A stretch of DNA of 64,000 bases from Rhizobium sp. LC145 (GCF_001005825.1 NZ_LBHV01000004.1:434001-498000), one strand, 5' to 3'. Shown: positions 8,546-18,321, counted from the first letter of the stretch. The notes: a model not told the origin generated them from the sequence alone. Program-made: numbers and translations.

Positions 8546-10318
8546 ATGACCACAGACCAGATTTTCGCCTTCGCCGTCATCGCCGCGATGATGGCGGTCT
8601 TCATCTGGGATCGTTTCCGCTATGATGTCGTTGCCTGTTGTGCGCTGGTTCTGGCCGTCGTGCTGGGCGTCGTGCCGTTCGACAAGGCGTTTTCCGGATT
8701 TTCGGACGATATCGTCATCATCGTCGGCAGCGCGTTGATCGTCAGCGCCGGCGTGGCCCGTTCCGGCGTGGTCGATACCGCCATCAAGAAATTCTTCCCC
8801 AATCTGAATTCGGTGCGCACCCAGCTTGCGTTGCTGATGATCGTCGTCGCCGTGCTTTCCGCCTTCATCAAGAATATCGGGGCGCTGGCGATCATGATGC
8901 CGGTCGCCTTCCAGTTCTCGCGACGCTCCGGGGTTTCGCCATCGCTCTACCTGATGCCGATGGCCTTTTCCGCCTTGCTCGGCGGGCTGATGACGCAGAT
9001 CGGTACCTCGCCCAATATCGTGGTCTCGCGGCTTCGCGAGGAGATGACCGGCACCTCCTTCACCATGTTCGACTTCACGCCGATGGGCGCGCTGCTGACG
9101 ATCGTCGGCGTCACCTTTCTCCTGTTCTTTCACTGGCTGGTGCCGAGCCGCACGAAGCAGAACACGTCCATCGAAGACGTCATGGAGATCGCCAACTATA
9201 CGTCGGAAGTCACCGTCACCGCCCAGTCCTCCGTAGTGGAAAAGCCTGTCAGCGCGCTCCTGAAGCTCGGCGACGGAGAGGTCATCGCCACAGCCGTGCT
9301 GCGCGGCACCACCCGCATGTCGCCTTTCCCGGACCTCACGCTGAAAGAGGGGGACGTGGTGCTGCTGGAGGGCTCGTCGGCAGCACTCGACCGCACGGTT
9401 TCGAGCGGCAGGCTGAAACTCTCCGGGAAACCGCTGACGGAGCGGGGCCAGGTACAGGCCGACATCATTTCCGTCGAGGCGATCATTTCGCAGGAATCCT
9501 CGCTGAAAGGGCTCTCGGCCAGGGAACTTGCGCTCTCCTACACCCGCGGCGTCAACCTGCTCGCCATCAGCCGGCGCGGCGAAAGGCTCACCGAGCGACT
9601 GGGCAGCATAACGCTGATGGCCGGCGACATTCTGGTTCTGCAGGGCAACCGCAGGAACCTGACCGCCGTGCTGCAGGATTTCTCGCTGCTGCCACTCGCC
9701 CAGCGCGAAGTGCTGCTCGGCACGCGCCGCCGCGCCTTCATTCCGCTCGTCATCCTGGCGCTCGCCATGGCGGCGACGGCGGTCGGCATCGCTCCGGTCT
9801 CGGTGGCATTCTTCGTGGCCGCGCTCGGCATGCTGGTCTTCCGCGCCATCCCGCTTGCCGACATCTACAAGTCCATCGACGGGCCGATCCTGGTCATGCT
9901 CGCGGCGCTGATCCCGGTTTCGGATTCGCTGCGCACCACCGGCGGTAGCGAGCTGATCGCCGGCTGGCTCGGCAATGCCGCGGCAAGCCTGCCCGCCTGG
10001 GGCGCGCTGGGCTTGATCCTGGTGACGACCATGGCGGTCACCCCCTTTCTCAACAATGCCGCGACGGTGCTGGTGATGGGGCCGATCGCGGCGAGCTTCG
10101 CCACCAATCTCGGCTTCAAGCCGGAGGCCTTCCTGATGGCGGTGGCGATCGGCGCGGGCTGCGACTTCCTCACTCCCGTCGGCCACCAGTGCAACACGCT
10201 GGTCTTCGGGCCGGGCGGCTACCGGTTCTCCGATTATCCACGCCTTGGACTGCCGCTTTCGTTCATCATCGTGCTCGTCAGCGTGCCGGCGCTGCTCTAT
10301 GTCTGGCCGGTAGGGTAG
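8546..10318 (+). CDS. SLC13/CitT-type permease with two TrkA-C domains
   Basis: This is a 590-residue membrane protein. An N-terminal block of about five helices carries the NIGALAIMMPVA and GTSPNIVVSRL motifs. It is followed by two cytoplasmic RCK_C/TrkA-C-like regulatory domains (about residues 210-390) and a second membrane block with the matching NNAATVLVMGP motif. This layout is typical of divalent anion:sodium or proton symporters (sulfate, dicarboxylate) of uncertain substrate. The 150-nt gap to the divergent peroxidase gene shows no clear operator. Confidence 0.85.
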   Translation: MTTDQIFAFAVIAAMMAVFIWDRFRYDVVACCALVLAVVLGVVPFDKAFSGFSDDIVIIVGSALIVSAGVARSGVVDTAIKKFFPNLNSVRTQLALLMIVVAVLSAFIKNIGALAIMMPVAFQFSRRSGVSPSLYLMPMAFSALLGGLMTQIGTSPNIVVSRLREEMTGTSFTMFDFTPMGALLTIVGVTFLLFFHWLVPSRTKQNTSIEDVMEIANYTSEVTVTAQSSVVEKPVSALLKLGDGEVIATAVLRGTTRMSPFPDLTLKEGDVVLLEGSSAALDRTVSSGRLKLSGKPLTERGQVQADIISVEAIISQESSLKGLSARELALSYTRGVNLLAISRRGERLTERLGSITLMAGDILVLQGNRRNLTAVLQDFSLLPLAQREVLLGTRRRAFIPLVILALAMAATAVGIAPVSVAFFVAALGMLVFRAIPLADIYKSIDGPILVMLAALIPVSDSLRTTGGSELIAGWLGNAAASLPAWGALGLILVTTMAVTPFLNNAATVLVMGPIAASFATNLGFKPEAFLMAVAIGAGCDFLTPVGHQCNTLVFGPGGYRFSDYPRLGLPLSFIIVLVSVPALLYVWPVG

Positions 10319-10336
10319 CCATGCCGGCCAAAAACC

Positions 10337-10365
10337 TTGACGCCCGCGGCTGAATATGCGCTAAG
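10337..10365 (+). promoter_or_regulatory. Candidate promoter of gltX
   Basis: TTGACG (10337-10342), a 17-nt spacer, then GCTAAG (10360-10365). It lies 70 nt upstream of the gltX start. This is a housekeeping-type match with a degenerate -10. Confidence 0.5.
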
Positions 10366-10434
10366 GCCTGCCCAAATCGACATTCCCGCAAGCATGCACG
10401 CGCCGCTGAGGCGCCTGAAATCGAGCGACAATTC

Positions 10435-11892
10435 ATGATCAATCCGACCCCGCGCGTCCGCATCGCCCCCTCGCCTACCGGCGAACCGCATGTCGGCACC
10501 GTCTACATCGCGCTTTTCAACTATCTCTTCGCCAAGAAGATGGGCGGCGAGTTCATCCTGCGCATCGAGGATACCGATGCGACGCGCTCGACGCCGGAAT
10601 TCGAACAGAAAGTGCTCGACGCGCTGCGCTGGACGGGATTGACCTGGGCGGAAGGTCCCGATGTCGGAGGCCCCTATGGCCCCTACCGCCAGTCCGACCG
10701 CAAGGCGATGTACCAGCCCTATGCCCAGGAGCTTCTGGACAAGGGTCATGCCTTCCGCTGTTTCTGCACGCCGGAAAGGCTCGAACAGATGCGCGAGGCG
10801 CAGCGCGCTAGCGGCAAGCCGCCTAAATACGACGGTCTCTGCCTCAACCTCAAGGCCGAGGAAGTGACCGCGCGCTTGGGCGCAGGCGAAGCCTCCGTCA
10901 TCCGCATGAAAATCCCGACCGAGGGCAACTGCGAATTCCATGACGGCGTCTACGGCGATGTCTCGATCCCGTGGGATTCGGTCGACATGCAGGTGCTGAT
11001 CAAAGCCGACGGGATGCCCACCTATCACATGGCGAACGTCATCGACGACCACTTGATGAAGATCACCCATGTGGCGCGCGGCGAGGAATGGCTGGCGTCC
11101 GTGCCGAAGCACATCCTGCTCTACCGCTATTTCGAGTGGGAACAGCCGGTCTTCATGCATCTGTCGCTGATGCGCAATGCCGACAAGTCCAAGCTTTCGA
11201 AGCGCAAGAACCCGACCTCGATCTCCTACTATTCGGCGCTCGGCTATCTGCCGGAAGCGCTGATGAACTTCCTCGGCCTCTTCTTCATCCAGATTGCCGA
11301 GGGCGAGGAGCTTCTTTCTATGGAGGAGCTGGCGGAGAAGTTCGATCCGGACAACCTCTCCAAGGCCGGCGCGATCTTCGATATCCAGAAGCTCGACTGG
11401 CTGAACGGCCGCTGGCTGCGCGAGAAGCTGTCGCCGGAGGAATTCGTGGCGCGCACGCTCGAATGGGCATCGGAAAACAGCCGCCTGACGGAAGGCCTGA
11501 AGCTTTCGCAGAGCCGCATTTCCAAGCTCGGTGAACTGCCGCAGCTCGCGGGCTTCCTGCTTTCGAGCGATGTCGGCCTGGCGCCGGCCTCCTTCGCGGG
11601 TCTGAAGACCAGCCCGGCCGAGACGCTGGAGATCCTCAACACCGTGCAGGCCGATCTCGAAAAGATCCTGGAATGGAATGTCGAGACGATCGATGCGGAA
11701 CTGCGCGCCGTTTCCGACAAGCTCGGCAAGAAGCTGCGCGTCGTTACCCCGCCGCTTTTCGTTGCCATGTCCGGGTCCTCGCGCTCGCTGCCGCTGTTCG
11801 ACTCTATGGCGCTGCTCGGCCGCTCGGTCGTGCGCCAGCGGCTCAAGGTGGCCGCGACGGTAGTGGCGCAGATGGTGGGTGAAGGAAAGTAA
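10435..11892 (+). CDS. gltX: Glutamyl-tRNA synthetase
   Basis: This 485-residue class I aminoacyl-tRNA synthetase charges tRNA-Glu, and in many alphaproteobacteria also tRNA-Gln for amidation. The HIGH-type signature is read as PSPTGEPHVGT near residue 10 and the KMSKS-type loop as DKSKLSKRKN near residue 246. A C-terminal helical anticodon-binding domain follows. The length is normal. It is followed by a repeat and then lysS, making a small tRNA-synthetase cluster. Rhizobia commonly carry two gltX copies, and which one this is cannot be told here. Confidence 0.95.
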   Translation: MINPTPRVRIAPSPTGEPHVGTVYIALFNYLFAKKMGGEFILRIEDTDATRSTPEFEQKVLDALRWTGLTWAEGPDVGGPYGPYRQSDRKAMYQPYAQELLDKGHAFRCFCTPERLEQMREAQRASGKPPKYDGLCLNLKAEEVTARLGAGEASVIRMKIPTEGNCEFHDGVYGDVSIPWDSVDMQVLIKADGMPTYHMANVIDDHLMKITHVARGEEWLASVPKHILLYRYFEWEQPVFMHLSLMRNADKSKLSKRKNPTSISYYSALGYLPEALMNFLGLFFIQIAEGEELLSMEELAEKFDPDNLSKAGAIFDIQKLDWLNGRWLREKLSPEEFVARTLEWASENSRLTEGLKLSQSRISKLGELPQLAGFLLSSDVGLAPASFAGLKTSPAETLEILNTVQADLEKILEWNVETIDAELRAVSDKLGKKLRVVTPPLFVAMSGSSRSLPLFDSMALLGRSVVRQRLKVAATVVAQMVGEGK

Positions 11893-11908
11893 AGGCATGC
11901 GCGACGGG

Positions 11909-12010
11909 TTCCCTCCCCCTTGTGGGGAGGGTTAGGGAGGGGTCTTTCTTTCCTAGTCGGAAACCCCTCCCCGTCGCTTCGCTCCGACCCTCCCCACAAG
12001 GGGGAGGGTT
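11909..12010. repeat. Intergenic mosaic palindromic repeat (copy 3)
   Basis: This occupies most of the gltX-lysS gap. The left arm CCCTCCCCCTTGTGGGGAGGG (about 11910-11930) is mirrored by CCTCCCCACAAGGGGGAGG near 11989-12007. It contains the module GCTTCGCTCCGACCCTCCCC, shared exactly with the copy near 54.87 kb. It would fold into a long hairpin and probably limits read-through. Confidence 0.8.
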
Positions 12011-12066
12011 AAGCCCAGCCAGCCGCACCGGCGAAACAAGACAAACTTGCCTAAAGGCGAAACACG

Positions 12067-13563
12067 ATGACCGAAACAAAGACCGAAACCGCCCTCTCCT
12101 CCGACGCGACGGAAGTCCGCGCCCAGAAGCTCAAGCTCCTGCGCGAGAAGATCGGCGACGTCTATCCGGCGCATTTCCACCGCACCATGACCAATGCGGA
12201 ACTCGCGGAGAAATACCAGAACCTCGAGGCGGACGTGGAAACGCAGGATGTCGTGACGGTCGCCGGCCGCGTCTATTCCTCGCGCAATTCCGGCATGTTC
12301 ATGGACATCCATGACGCATCCGGCAAGATCCAGATCTTCTCCCACAAGGATGTGACGCCGGAAGAAGCCCGTGACATGCTTCCGATGATCGATATCGGCG
12401 ACATCATCGGCATCACCGGCACCGTGCGGCGCACCAAGCGCGGCGAGCTGTCGATCAACGCCCAGTCGATCATCATGCTCACCAAGTCGCTGCTGCCCAT
12501 GCCGGAGAAGTGGCACGGTCTTTCCGATATCGAGCTGCGCTACCGCAAGCGCCATCTCGACATCATGACCAACGAGGAATCGAAGCTCCGCTTCCAGCAG
12601 CGTTCGAAGATCGTTTCCGGCATCCGCCGCTTCATGGAAAACGACGGCTTCATGGAAGTCGAGACGCCGATGCTGCAGGCGATCTACGGCGGCGCCACGG
12701 CCGAGCCCTTCAAGACGCATCACAACACGCTGAAGCTCGACATGTACCTGCGCATCGCGCCGGAACTGTTCCTGAAGCGCACGCTGGTCTCGGGGCTTAC
12801 CGACAAGGTGTTCGAGATCAACCGCAATTTCAGGAACGAAGGCGTCTCCACCCGGCACAATCCGGAATTCACCATGATGGAGTGCTACTGGGCCTATGCG
12901 GATTACGAGGACATGATGGACCTCGTGGAGCGCATGTTCGCGCAGCTCGCCATGAGCATCCACGGTTCCACCGAGTTCAAGTTCCAGGACAAGGAGCTCT
13001 CCTTCAAGGGCCCGTTCAAGCGCGTTCCGATGCCGGACGCGGTGAAGGAAGCGACCGGCATAGACTTCCTCGCGATCAAAACCGACGAGGAAGCCCGCGC
13101 CGCTGCCAAGGGCGCCGGCTTCGAGGTGGAGAAGGACTGGACCTGGGGCGAATGCCTCGCCTTCATCTTCGAGGAGAAGGTCGAGGGCACGCTGATCCAG
13201 CCTTCCCACGTCACGCATTTTCCGAAGGACATCTCGCCCTTTGCCAAGGAAGTGCCGGGCGAGCCGCGCCTCGTCGAGCGCTTCGAGACCTATTGCAACA
13301 CCTGGGAACTCGGCAACGCCTTCTCCGAGCTTAACGATCCGGAGGAGCAGCGCCGCCGCATGGTGGAGCAGCTCGAGCAGGCCCATGTCCGCGGCGAAAA
13401 GGACAAGCAGCTCGATGACGAATTCCTCGACGCCATGGACCAGGGCATGCCGCCCGCCGGGGGCCTCGGCATCGGCGTCGACCGGCTGGTGATGCTGCTG
13501 ACGGATTCTCCCTCGATCCGCGACGTGATCCTCTTCCCGGCGCGTCGCGCCAAGGCGGATTGA
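12067..13563 (+). CDS. lysS: Lysyl-tRNA synthetase, class II
   Basis: The protein has 498 residues. The N-terminal OB-fold anticodon-binding domain (about residues 55-160, VTVAGRVYSSRNSGMFMDIHD) is followed by the class II catalytic core. Motif 2 is visible (FRNEGVSTRHNPEFTMMECYWAY, near residues 257-279), and motif 3 reads GLGIGVDRLVMLLTDSPSIRD near the C-terminus. It charges tRNA-Lys in the cytoplasm. The length is normal. A strong terminator follows. Confidence 0.96.
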   Translation: MTETKTETALSSDATEVRAQKLKLLREKIGDVYPAHFHRTMTNAELAEKYQNLEADVETQDVVTVAGRVYSSRNSGMFMDIHDASGKIQIFSHKDVTPEEARDMLPMIDIGDIIGITGTVRRTKRGELSINAQSIIMLTKSLLPMPEKWHGLSDIELRYRKRHLDIMTNEESKLRFQQRSKIVSGIRRFMENDGFMEVETPMLQAIYGGATAEPFKTHHNTLKLDMYLRIAPELFLKRTLVSGLTDKVFEINRNFRNEGVSTRHNPEFTMMECYWAYADYEDMMDLVERMFAQLAMSIHGSTEFKFQDKELSFKGPFKRVPMPDAVKEATGIDFLAIKTDEEARAAAKGAGFEVEKDWTWGECLAFIFEEKVEGTLIQPSHVTHFPKDISPFAKEVPGEPRLVERFETYCNTWELGNAFSELNDPEEQRRRMVEQLEQAHVRGEKDKQLDDEFLDAMDQGMPPAGGLGIGVDRLVMLLTDSPSIRDVILFPARRAKAD

Positions 13564-13601
13564 GCCGGTCTCGGCTGCAAGACGTACAATTCGAATGACT
13601 G

Positions 13602-13640
13602 AAGGCTCGTGCGTCTGAAGGCGCGCGAGCCTTTTCTTTT
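13602..13640 (+). terminator. Intrinsic terminator of lysS
   Basis: A 12-bp stem (13602-13613 with 13622-13633, one T-G wobble) and an 8-nt loop are followed by TTCTTTT. It starts about 38 nt after the lysS stop. Confidence 0.85.
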
Positions 13641-13698
13641 GCGTTCATCGCCGGTTCAGCGCCGAAGGCCGACCATGTTGCAATGGAAGGAGAAGGTC

Positions 13699-13941
13699 AT
13701 GCGAACGCTTGTCCTGCTTGCCGCCGCCGCGATGACCGCAAGCCCGGCTCTGGCCGGAAGCCAGTCGTCGAACTCGAGTTCCAACAGCTCATCCGACAAC
13801 GGTGTCGTGCGGGAGCGGCTGGTCGAAACCCATTGTGAAGACGGCTACTGCGAACGCTACGTCCGCAAACGCGTGTCCCGCGACGACGGACGACGCTACG
13901 AAAGCGAGCGGCTCCGGCGATATCGCGCCTATGACGATTGA
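13699..13941 (+). CDS. Small secreted protein of unknown function
   Basis: The product is 80 residues with a clear signal peptide (MRTLVLLAAAAMTASPALA, cleavage expected before GSQSS). A Ser/Asn-rich stretch follows, and then a highly charged tail with two cysteines in HCEDGYCERYVRKRV. The start is set at the ATG 6 nt after GGAG; an upstream ATG at 13675 lacks such a site. I do not recognise the family. It probably acts in the periplasm or outside the cell. It is convergent with the next gene. Confidence 0.6.
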   Translation: MRTLVLLAAAAMTASPALAGSQSSNSSSNSSSDNGVVRERLVETHCEDGYCERYVRKRVSRDDGRRYESERLRRYRAYDD

Positions 13942-13974
13942 CGCCGGCAAGCTCTACCCGAGCCCGAATTCCCG

Positions 13975-14616
13975 TCAGCCGTCGTGCCCCGGCACAGGCT
14001 CTCCATGAGCGGTGACCGGCGCGCCATGCTCCGCCGTCACCGCTACCGCGTTCGGATCGATGCAATCCGCATCGTCGGTAAACGCCGCCACCATCGGCTT
14101 GACGTCCTCCAGCGGAAGATCGAAGCGGATTCCGTAATATTCTCCGGCCTCGCTCGCCGGACCGTCGAGATAATAGGCGGTATAGACTTGCGAGGCGGCG
14201 CCTTCCGGCACCTTCGAGAGATCGGGAATGTAGACGACCTGCGCGCCGATCATCCTTCCGCGCATCAGCGCTCGGTCCTTCGGACCGGCAGGGTCGAGCA
14301 CCGTGACCTGGACGAGATCCGCCTTTTCATGCGCCTGAACGCTACGAGCCACGCGCAACGCCGTCCTCACCCGCGACATACCGTCGGCCCGCTTGTCCGC
14401 CGTCACGTATTTGCGCACCCAATACGTGCCGTCCCGCTTGATCCGGGCGGTCTGGACGGTGGTGCATTTGAGGCCGTTCGTCCCGGAAAAGGATGGACCG
14501 AGAAGCCGGTCGGCGCCGATAAATACGGCCGCCGTTCCGCTTGCGCTGCAAAGCACGAGAACGCCGCCGAAGGCGAGGAAGAGCGTCCGCGAGAAATTCA
14601 ATCTCCGGACATTCAC
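13975..14616 (-). CDS. Hypothetical membrane-anchored protein
   Basis: The protein has 213 residues. One hydrophobic segment near residues 11-32 (LFLAFGGVLVLCSASGTAAVF) suggests a signal anchor or signal peptide, followed by a soluble domain of about 170 residues probably in the periplasm. Two cysteines (GLKCTTV near residue 50 and DADCIDP near the C-terminus) could form a disulfide there. I do not recognise a family. It is divergent from the sitA promoter region and has no obvious partner. Confidence 0.6.
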   Translation of the reverse strand: MNVRRLNFSRTLFLAFGGVLVLCSASGTAAVFIGADRLLGPSFSGTNGLKCTTVQTARIKRDGTYWVRKYVTADKRADGMSRVRTALRVARSVQAHEKADLVQVTVLDPAGPKDRALMRGRMIGAQVVYIPDLSKVPEGAASQVYTAYYLDGPASEAGEYYGIRFDLPLEDVKPMVAAFTDDADCIDPNAVAVTAEHGAPVTAHGEPVPGHDG

Positions 14617-14744
14617 GGGCCGGACTCCGGCATGGTCAACTCCAATCTACGCAACACAAAGGTCATGGAACGGAGCGATCCTGCCGCATTCTAATTGAGG
14701 AAGCTTTAATTCATCCGCGGTTCGTATTTTCTGGAACTTCCTTT

Positions 14745-14761
14745 TTGCGAATGAGTTGCAA
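14745..14761 (+). promoter_or_regulatory. Mur-like metal-responsive box 1 upstream of sitA
   Basis: TTGCGAATGAGTTGCAA is an imperfect palindrome that matches the general form of rhizobial Mur/Fur-type manganese boxes. It lies just upstream of the candidate -35 element. A near-identical copy lies 53 bp downstream. Confidence 0.65.
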
Positions 14762-14766
14762 TAGCA

Positions 14767-14794
14767 TTGACAGCACGAAAAAGGTCGCTAGTTT
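14767..14794 (+). promoter_or_regulatory. Candidate sitA promoter
   Basis: A consensus -35 TTGACA (14767-14772), a 16-nt spacer and a -10-like TAGTTT (14789-14794) lie between the two metal-responsive boxes. Confidence 0.6.
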
Positions 14795-14797
14795 GGA

Positions 14798-14814
14798 TTG
14801 CGAATGAATTGCAA
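14798..14814 (+). promoter_or_regulatory. Mur-like metal-responsive box 2 upstream of sitA
   Basis: TTGCGAATGAATTGCAA differs from box 1 at one base. It would overlap the transcription start and ends 17 nt before the sitA start codon. Two boxes flanking a promoter suit repression when metal is plentiful. Confidence 0.7.
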
Positions 14815-14831
14815 AAGGAGTTCAGCCCGCC

Positions 14832-15722
14832 ATGGGTGCCAGGAAGTTCGTTATTGCCTTTGCCGCCCTGCTTCTTTCCCCGCTTGCCGCCTGGTCGCAG
14901 GAAGAAAAGCCGAAAGTGGTCACCACCTTCACCGTCATCGCCGACATGGCGAAGAATGTCGCCGGCGATGCGGCCGATGTGGAAAGCATCACCAAGCCTG
15001 GCGCTGAAATCCATAACTACCAGCCGACCCCGCGCGACCTTTTGCGCGCCCGCGATGCGGACCTCGTGCTGCGCAACGGGCTGAACCTCGAACTCTGGTT
15101 CGAAAAATTCCTCACCAATCTCGGCGACGTGCCGAGCATCACCGTGAGCGACGGCGTGGAGCCCATGTCGATCGCCGGCGGCGCCTATCAGGGCAAGCCC
15201 AACCCGCATGCCTGGATGTCACCGGAAAATGCGGTCATCTACGTGGAGAACATCCGCAAGGGGCTGACGGAGATCGATCCCGCCCATGCGGAAGTCTATG
15301 CCGCCAACGCCAAGGCCTATACGGACAAGATCCGCGCCGCGATCCAGCCGATCCGCGACGAGCTCGCCGCCCTTCCCGAGGATCACCGATGGCTGGTGAC
15401 GAGCGAAGGCGCCTTCTCCTATCTTGCCCGTGATTTCGGCCTGAAGGAGCTTTACCTCTGGCCGGTCAATGCCGACGCTCAGGGCACGCCTCAACAGGTG
15501 AAGGCCGTGATCGACGCCATGCGCGAGCACAAGATCAACGTGATCTTCAGCGAAAGCACGGTTTCCGCCGAGCCCGCCGAGCAGGTCGCCCGCGAGACCG
15601 GAGCGAAATATGGCGGCGTTCTCTATGTCGACTCGCTGAGCGAGGAAGGCGGGCCGGTGCCCACCTATCTCGACCTTCTGCGCGTCACTTCGGAGACCAT
15701 TGCAAAGGGACTTGCCCAATGA
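14832..15722 (+). CDS. sitA: Manganese/iron-type ABC transporter substrate-binding protein
   Basis: The product is 296 residues with a signal peptide ending at LAAWSQ. It is a cluster A-I metal-binding protein (ZnuA/SitA/PsaA fold). Candidate metal ligands are His in GAEIHNYQP, His in NPHAWMSP, Glu in FSESTVS and Asp in LYVDSLS, a His2-Glu-Asp set that favours manganese or iron over zinc. It lacks the His-rich loop typical of ZnuA. It captures metal in the periplasm for the SitBCD membrane complex. Its stop overlaps the sitB start (ATGA). Confidence 0.88.
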   Translation: MGARKFVIAFAALLLSPLAAWSQEEKPKVVTTFTVIADMAKNVAGDAADVESITKPGAEIHNYQPTPRDLLRARDADLVLRNGLNLELWFEKFLTNLGDVPSITVSDGVEPMSIAGGAYQGKPNPHAWMSPENAVIYVENIRKGLTEIDPAHAEVYAANAKAYTDKIRAAIQPIRDELAALPEDHRWLVTSEGAFSYLARDFGLKELYLWPVNADAQGTPQQVKAVIDAMREHKINVIFSESTVSAEPAEQVARETGAKYGGVLYVDSLSEEGGPVPTYLDLLRVTSETIAKGLAQ

Positions 15723-16612
15723 TGATGGGAAAGACGAGGCCGGCCAGCGCCGGCCTCAGGATCGACAACATCACGGTCGCCTACCGCACGGGCCTCACGG
15801 CCCTGCGGCAGGCGAGCTTCACTGTTCCGCGCGGCACGATCACCGCGCTCGTCGGCGTTAACGGGGCTGGCAAATCGACGCTCTTCAAGGCGATCATGGG
15901 CTTCGTGCCGCTGGCCGAGGGCTCGGTGGAAATTCTCGGAATGCCCGCCCGCGAGGCGCTGAAGAAGAACCTCGTCGCCTATGTGCCGCAGGCCGAGGAG
16001 GTGGACTGGGACTTTCCGGTTCTCGTCGAGGACGTGGTGATGATGGGCCGTTACGGCCACATGAATTTCCTGCGCATTCCTTCCCGCCGCGACCACGAGA
16101 TGGTGACCCAGGCGCTGCGGCGCGTGAACATGGAAGAATATCGTAAGCGCCAGATCGGCGAGCTTTCCGGCGGCCAGAGGAAACGTGTCTTTCTCGCCCG
16201 CGCGCTCGCCCAGGAGGGGCAGATCATCCTGCTCGACGAGCCCTTCACCGGCGTCGATGTGACGACCGAGGAGCAGATCGTCACGCTCCTGAAATCGCTG
16301 CGCGACGAGGGCCGGGTGATGCTGGTCTCCACCCATAACCTCGGCAGCGTGCCGGATTTCTGCGACCGCACCGTCTTCGTGAAGGGCACCGTGCTCGCCT
16401 ACGGCAAGACGGAGGACACGTTCAACGAGGCCAATCTGGAAAAGGCCTTCGGCGGCGTGCTGCGCCACTTCATCCTCGGCGGCTCCGACCTGCACGAGGA
16501 TGCCGACGAGCGGCGCGTGAAGGTCATCACCGACGACGAGCGCCCCTTCGTGACCTATGGCAGCAACGGCAACAAGCCGAAGGAGAAGGCGGATGCTCCA
16601 GACGCTTCTTGA
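15719..16612 (+). CDS. sitB: Metal ABC transporter ATPase
   Basis: The protein has 297 residues: Walker [10 protein letters not shown] near residue 46, the [15 protein letters not shown] signature near 149, Walker [13 protein letters not shown] near 170, and the switch His in STHN. It energises metal import by the two SitC/SitD permeases. The C-terminal tail of about 50 residues is charged and rich in Asp and Lys. The start overlaps the sitA stop by 4 nt. Confidence 0.9.
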   Translation: MMMGKTRPASAGLRIDNITVAYRTGLTALRQASFTVPRGTITALVGVNGAGKSTLFKAIMGFVPLAEGSVEILGMPAREALKKNLVAYVPQAEEVDWDFPVLVEDVVMMGRYGHMNFLRIPSRRDHEMVTQALRRVNMEEYRKRQIGELSGGQRKRVFLARALAQEGQIILLDEPFTGVDVTTEEQIVTLLKSLRDEGRVMLVSTHNLGSVPDFCDRTVFVKGTVLAYGKTEDTFNEANLEKAFGGVLRHFILGGSDLHEDADERRVKVITDDERPFVTYGSNGNKPKEKADAPDAS

Positions 16613-17456
16613 ACCCTTCACCTACGGCTACATGACCAACGCCATCTGGGTAAGCGCGCTGGTCGGCGGCGTCTGCGGCTTTCTCTCCGCCTACCTGATG
16701 CTGAAGGGCTGGTCGCTGATCGGCGATGCGCTCTCCCACTCCATCGTGCCGGGCGTTGCCGGCGCCTATATGCTAGGCCTCCCCTTTTCGCTCGGCGCCT
16801 TCATTTCCGGCGGGCTCGCGGCCGGCGCCATGCTCTTCCTCAACCAGCGAACAAGGCTCAAGGAAGACGCCATTATCGGCCTCATCTTCACCTCCTTCTT
16901 CGGCCTTGGCCTCTTCATGGTGTCGCTCTCGCCGACCTCGGTGAACATCCAGACCATCGTTCTCGGCAATATCCTCGCCATCACGCCGGCCGATACGCTG
17001 CAGCTCGTCATCATCGGCGGCGTCAGCCTCGCCGTCCTCGCGCTGAAATGGAAGGATCTGATGGTGGCCTTCTTCGATGAGAACCATGCCCGCACCATCG
17101 GCCTCAATCCGGATTTCCTGAAAGTGCTGTTCTTTACGCTGCTTTCGGCCTCCACCGTCGCGGCGCTGCAGACGGTCGGCGCTTTCCTTGTCATCGCCAT
17201 GGTGGTGACGCCGGGCGCGACCGCCTACCTGCTCACCGACCGGTTCGAGCGGCTGATCCTGCTGGGGCTGGTGATCGGCGCGGCCACGAGCTTCATCGGC
17301 GCTTATCTCAGCTATTTCCTGAACGGCGCGACGGGCGGCATCATCGTCGTGCTGCAGACCGCGCTCTTCCTGATCGCCTTCCTGTTTGCGCCCAAGCACG
17401 GCATGCTGGCCGCCCGCCGACGGCTGCGCAGGACGCTCAAGGAGACGACATCATGA
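16593..17456 (+). CDS. sitC: Metal ABC transporter permease
   Basis: The product is 287 residues with about eight hydrophobic segments of the ABC-3 (ZnuB/SitC) family, including the [11 protein letters not shown] motif near residue 44. The start is set at the ATG preceded by AAGGAGAAGG inside the sitB 3' end, giving a 20-nt overlap. A longer reading from 16557 would add an Arg-rich stretch with no ribosome site. It pairs with SitD in the membrane. Confidence 0.9.
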   Translation: MLQTLLEPFTYGYMTNAIWVSALVGGVCGFLSAYLMLKGWSLIGDALSHSIVPGVAGAYMLGLPFSLGAFISGGLAAGAMLFLNQRTRLKEDAIIGLIFTSFFGLGLFMVSLSPTSVNIQTIVLGNILAITPADTLQLVIIGGVSLAVLALKWKDLMVAFFDENHARTIGLNPDFLKVLFFTLLSASTVAALQTVGAFLVIAMVVTPGATAYLLTDRFERLILLGLVIGAATSFIGAYLSYFLNGATGGIIVVLQTALFLIAFLFAPKHGMLAARRRLRRTLKETTS

Positions 17457-18301
17457 GCGGCTTTCTCGATTTCATCGATCTCGCGACCTTCCCCTTCCAG
17501 ATCGATTTCATGCAGCGCGCCTTCATCGTGACGCTGATGATCGCCATACCCATGGCGATGCTCTCCTGCTTCCTGGTGCTGAAAGGCTGGTCGCTGATGG
17601 GCGACGCGGTCTCGCACGCCGTGCTGCCAGGTGTGGTGATCGCCTATATGCTGTCGATCCCGTTTGCGATCGGCGCCTTTGTGGCCGGCATGATCTGCGC
17701 GCTGGCGACGGGGTTCCTCAAGGAGAACAGCCGCATCAAGGAAGATACGGTGCTCGGCATCGTTTTTTCCGGCATGTTCGGGCTGGGTCTGGTGCTGTTC
17801 GTGAAGGTGCAGTCTGACGTGCACCTCGACCATATCCTCTTCGGCGATATGCTCGGCATCCTGCCTTCCGATCTCGTGGAGACGGGGCTGATCGCGCTTG
17901 TTGCAACACTCTTCCTCGTCATCCTGCGCAAGGACCTGCTGGTGCATTCCTTCGACGAACAGCATGCGAGGGCGATAGGTCTGCCCGTCCGGCTTCTGCA
18001 TTACGGGTTGCTCGCGGTGCTCTCGCTCGCCGTCGTCGGCGCGCTGAAGGCGGTCGGCATCATCCTGTCTGTGGCCATGCTAGTAGCGCCCGGCGCCATC
18101 GCCTTCCTCCTGACACGCCGCTTCACCGCCATGCTGCTGACGGCCGTGGCGATTGCCGCCGGCTCTTCCGTTCTCGGCATCTATGTGAGCTTCTTCCTCG
18201 ACAGCGCCCCTGCCCCGACCATCGTTCTTCTGATGACCGCGCTCTTCATCTTCGCTTTCGTGAAGACCACCATGACGGCCCGCACGGCAAGTTCGCGCTG
18301 A
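17453..18301 (+). CDS. sitD: Metal ABC transporter permease, second subunit
   Basis: The product is 282 residues of the same ABC-3 family, with the matching GDAVSHAVLPG motif and about eight membrane segments. It begins with an ATGA overlap on the sitC stop. Two different permease genes after one ATPase is the sitABCD layout, which distinguishes this system from znuABC. Confidence 0.9.
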   Translation: MSGFLDFIDLATFPFQIDFMQRAFIVTLMIAIPMAMLSCFLVLKGWSLMGDAVSHAVLPGVVIAYMLSIPFAIGAFVAGMICALATGFLKENSRIKEDTVLGIVFSGMFGLGLVLFVKVQSDVHLDHILFGDMLGILPSDLVETGLIALVATLFLVILRKDLLVHSFDEQHARAIGLPVRLLHYGLLAVLSLAVVGALKAVGIILSVAMLVAPGAIAFLLTRRFTAMLLTAVAIAAGSSVLGIYVSFFLDSAPAPTIVLLMTALFIFAFVKTTMTARTASSR

Positions 18302-18321
18302 CCCTCTTGCGCAGCTCAAGT

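Noticed and set aside
8387..10186. Long minus-strand open frame (599 codons) opposite the SLC13-type permease gene
   Set aside because: It is an antisense shadow created by high GC at third positions. Its translation is low-complexity, rich in Arg, His, Asp and Glu with no motif, while the plus strand encodes a clear membrane protein.
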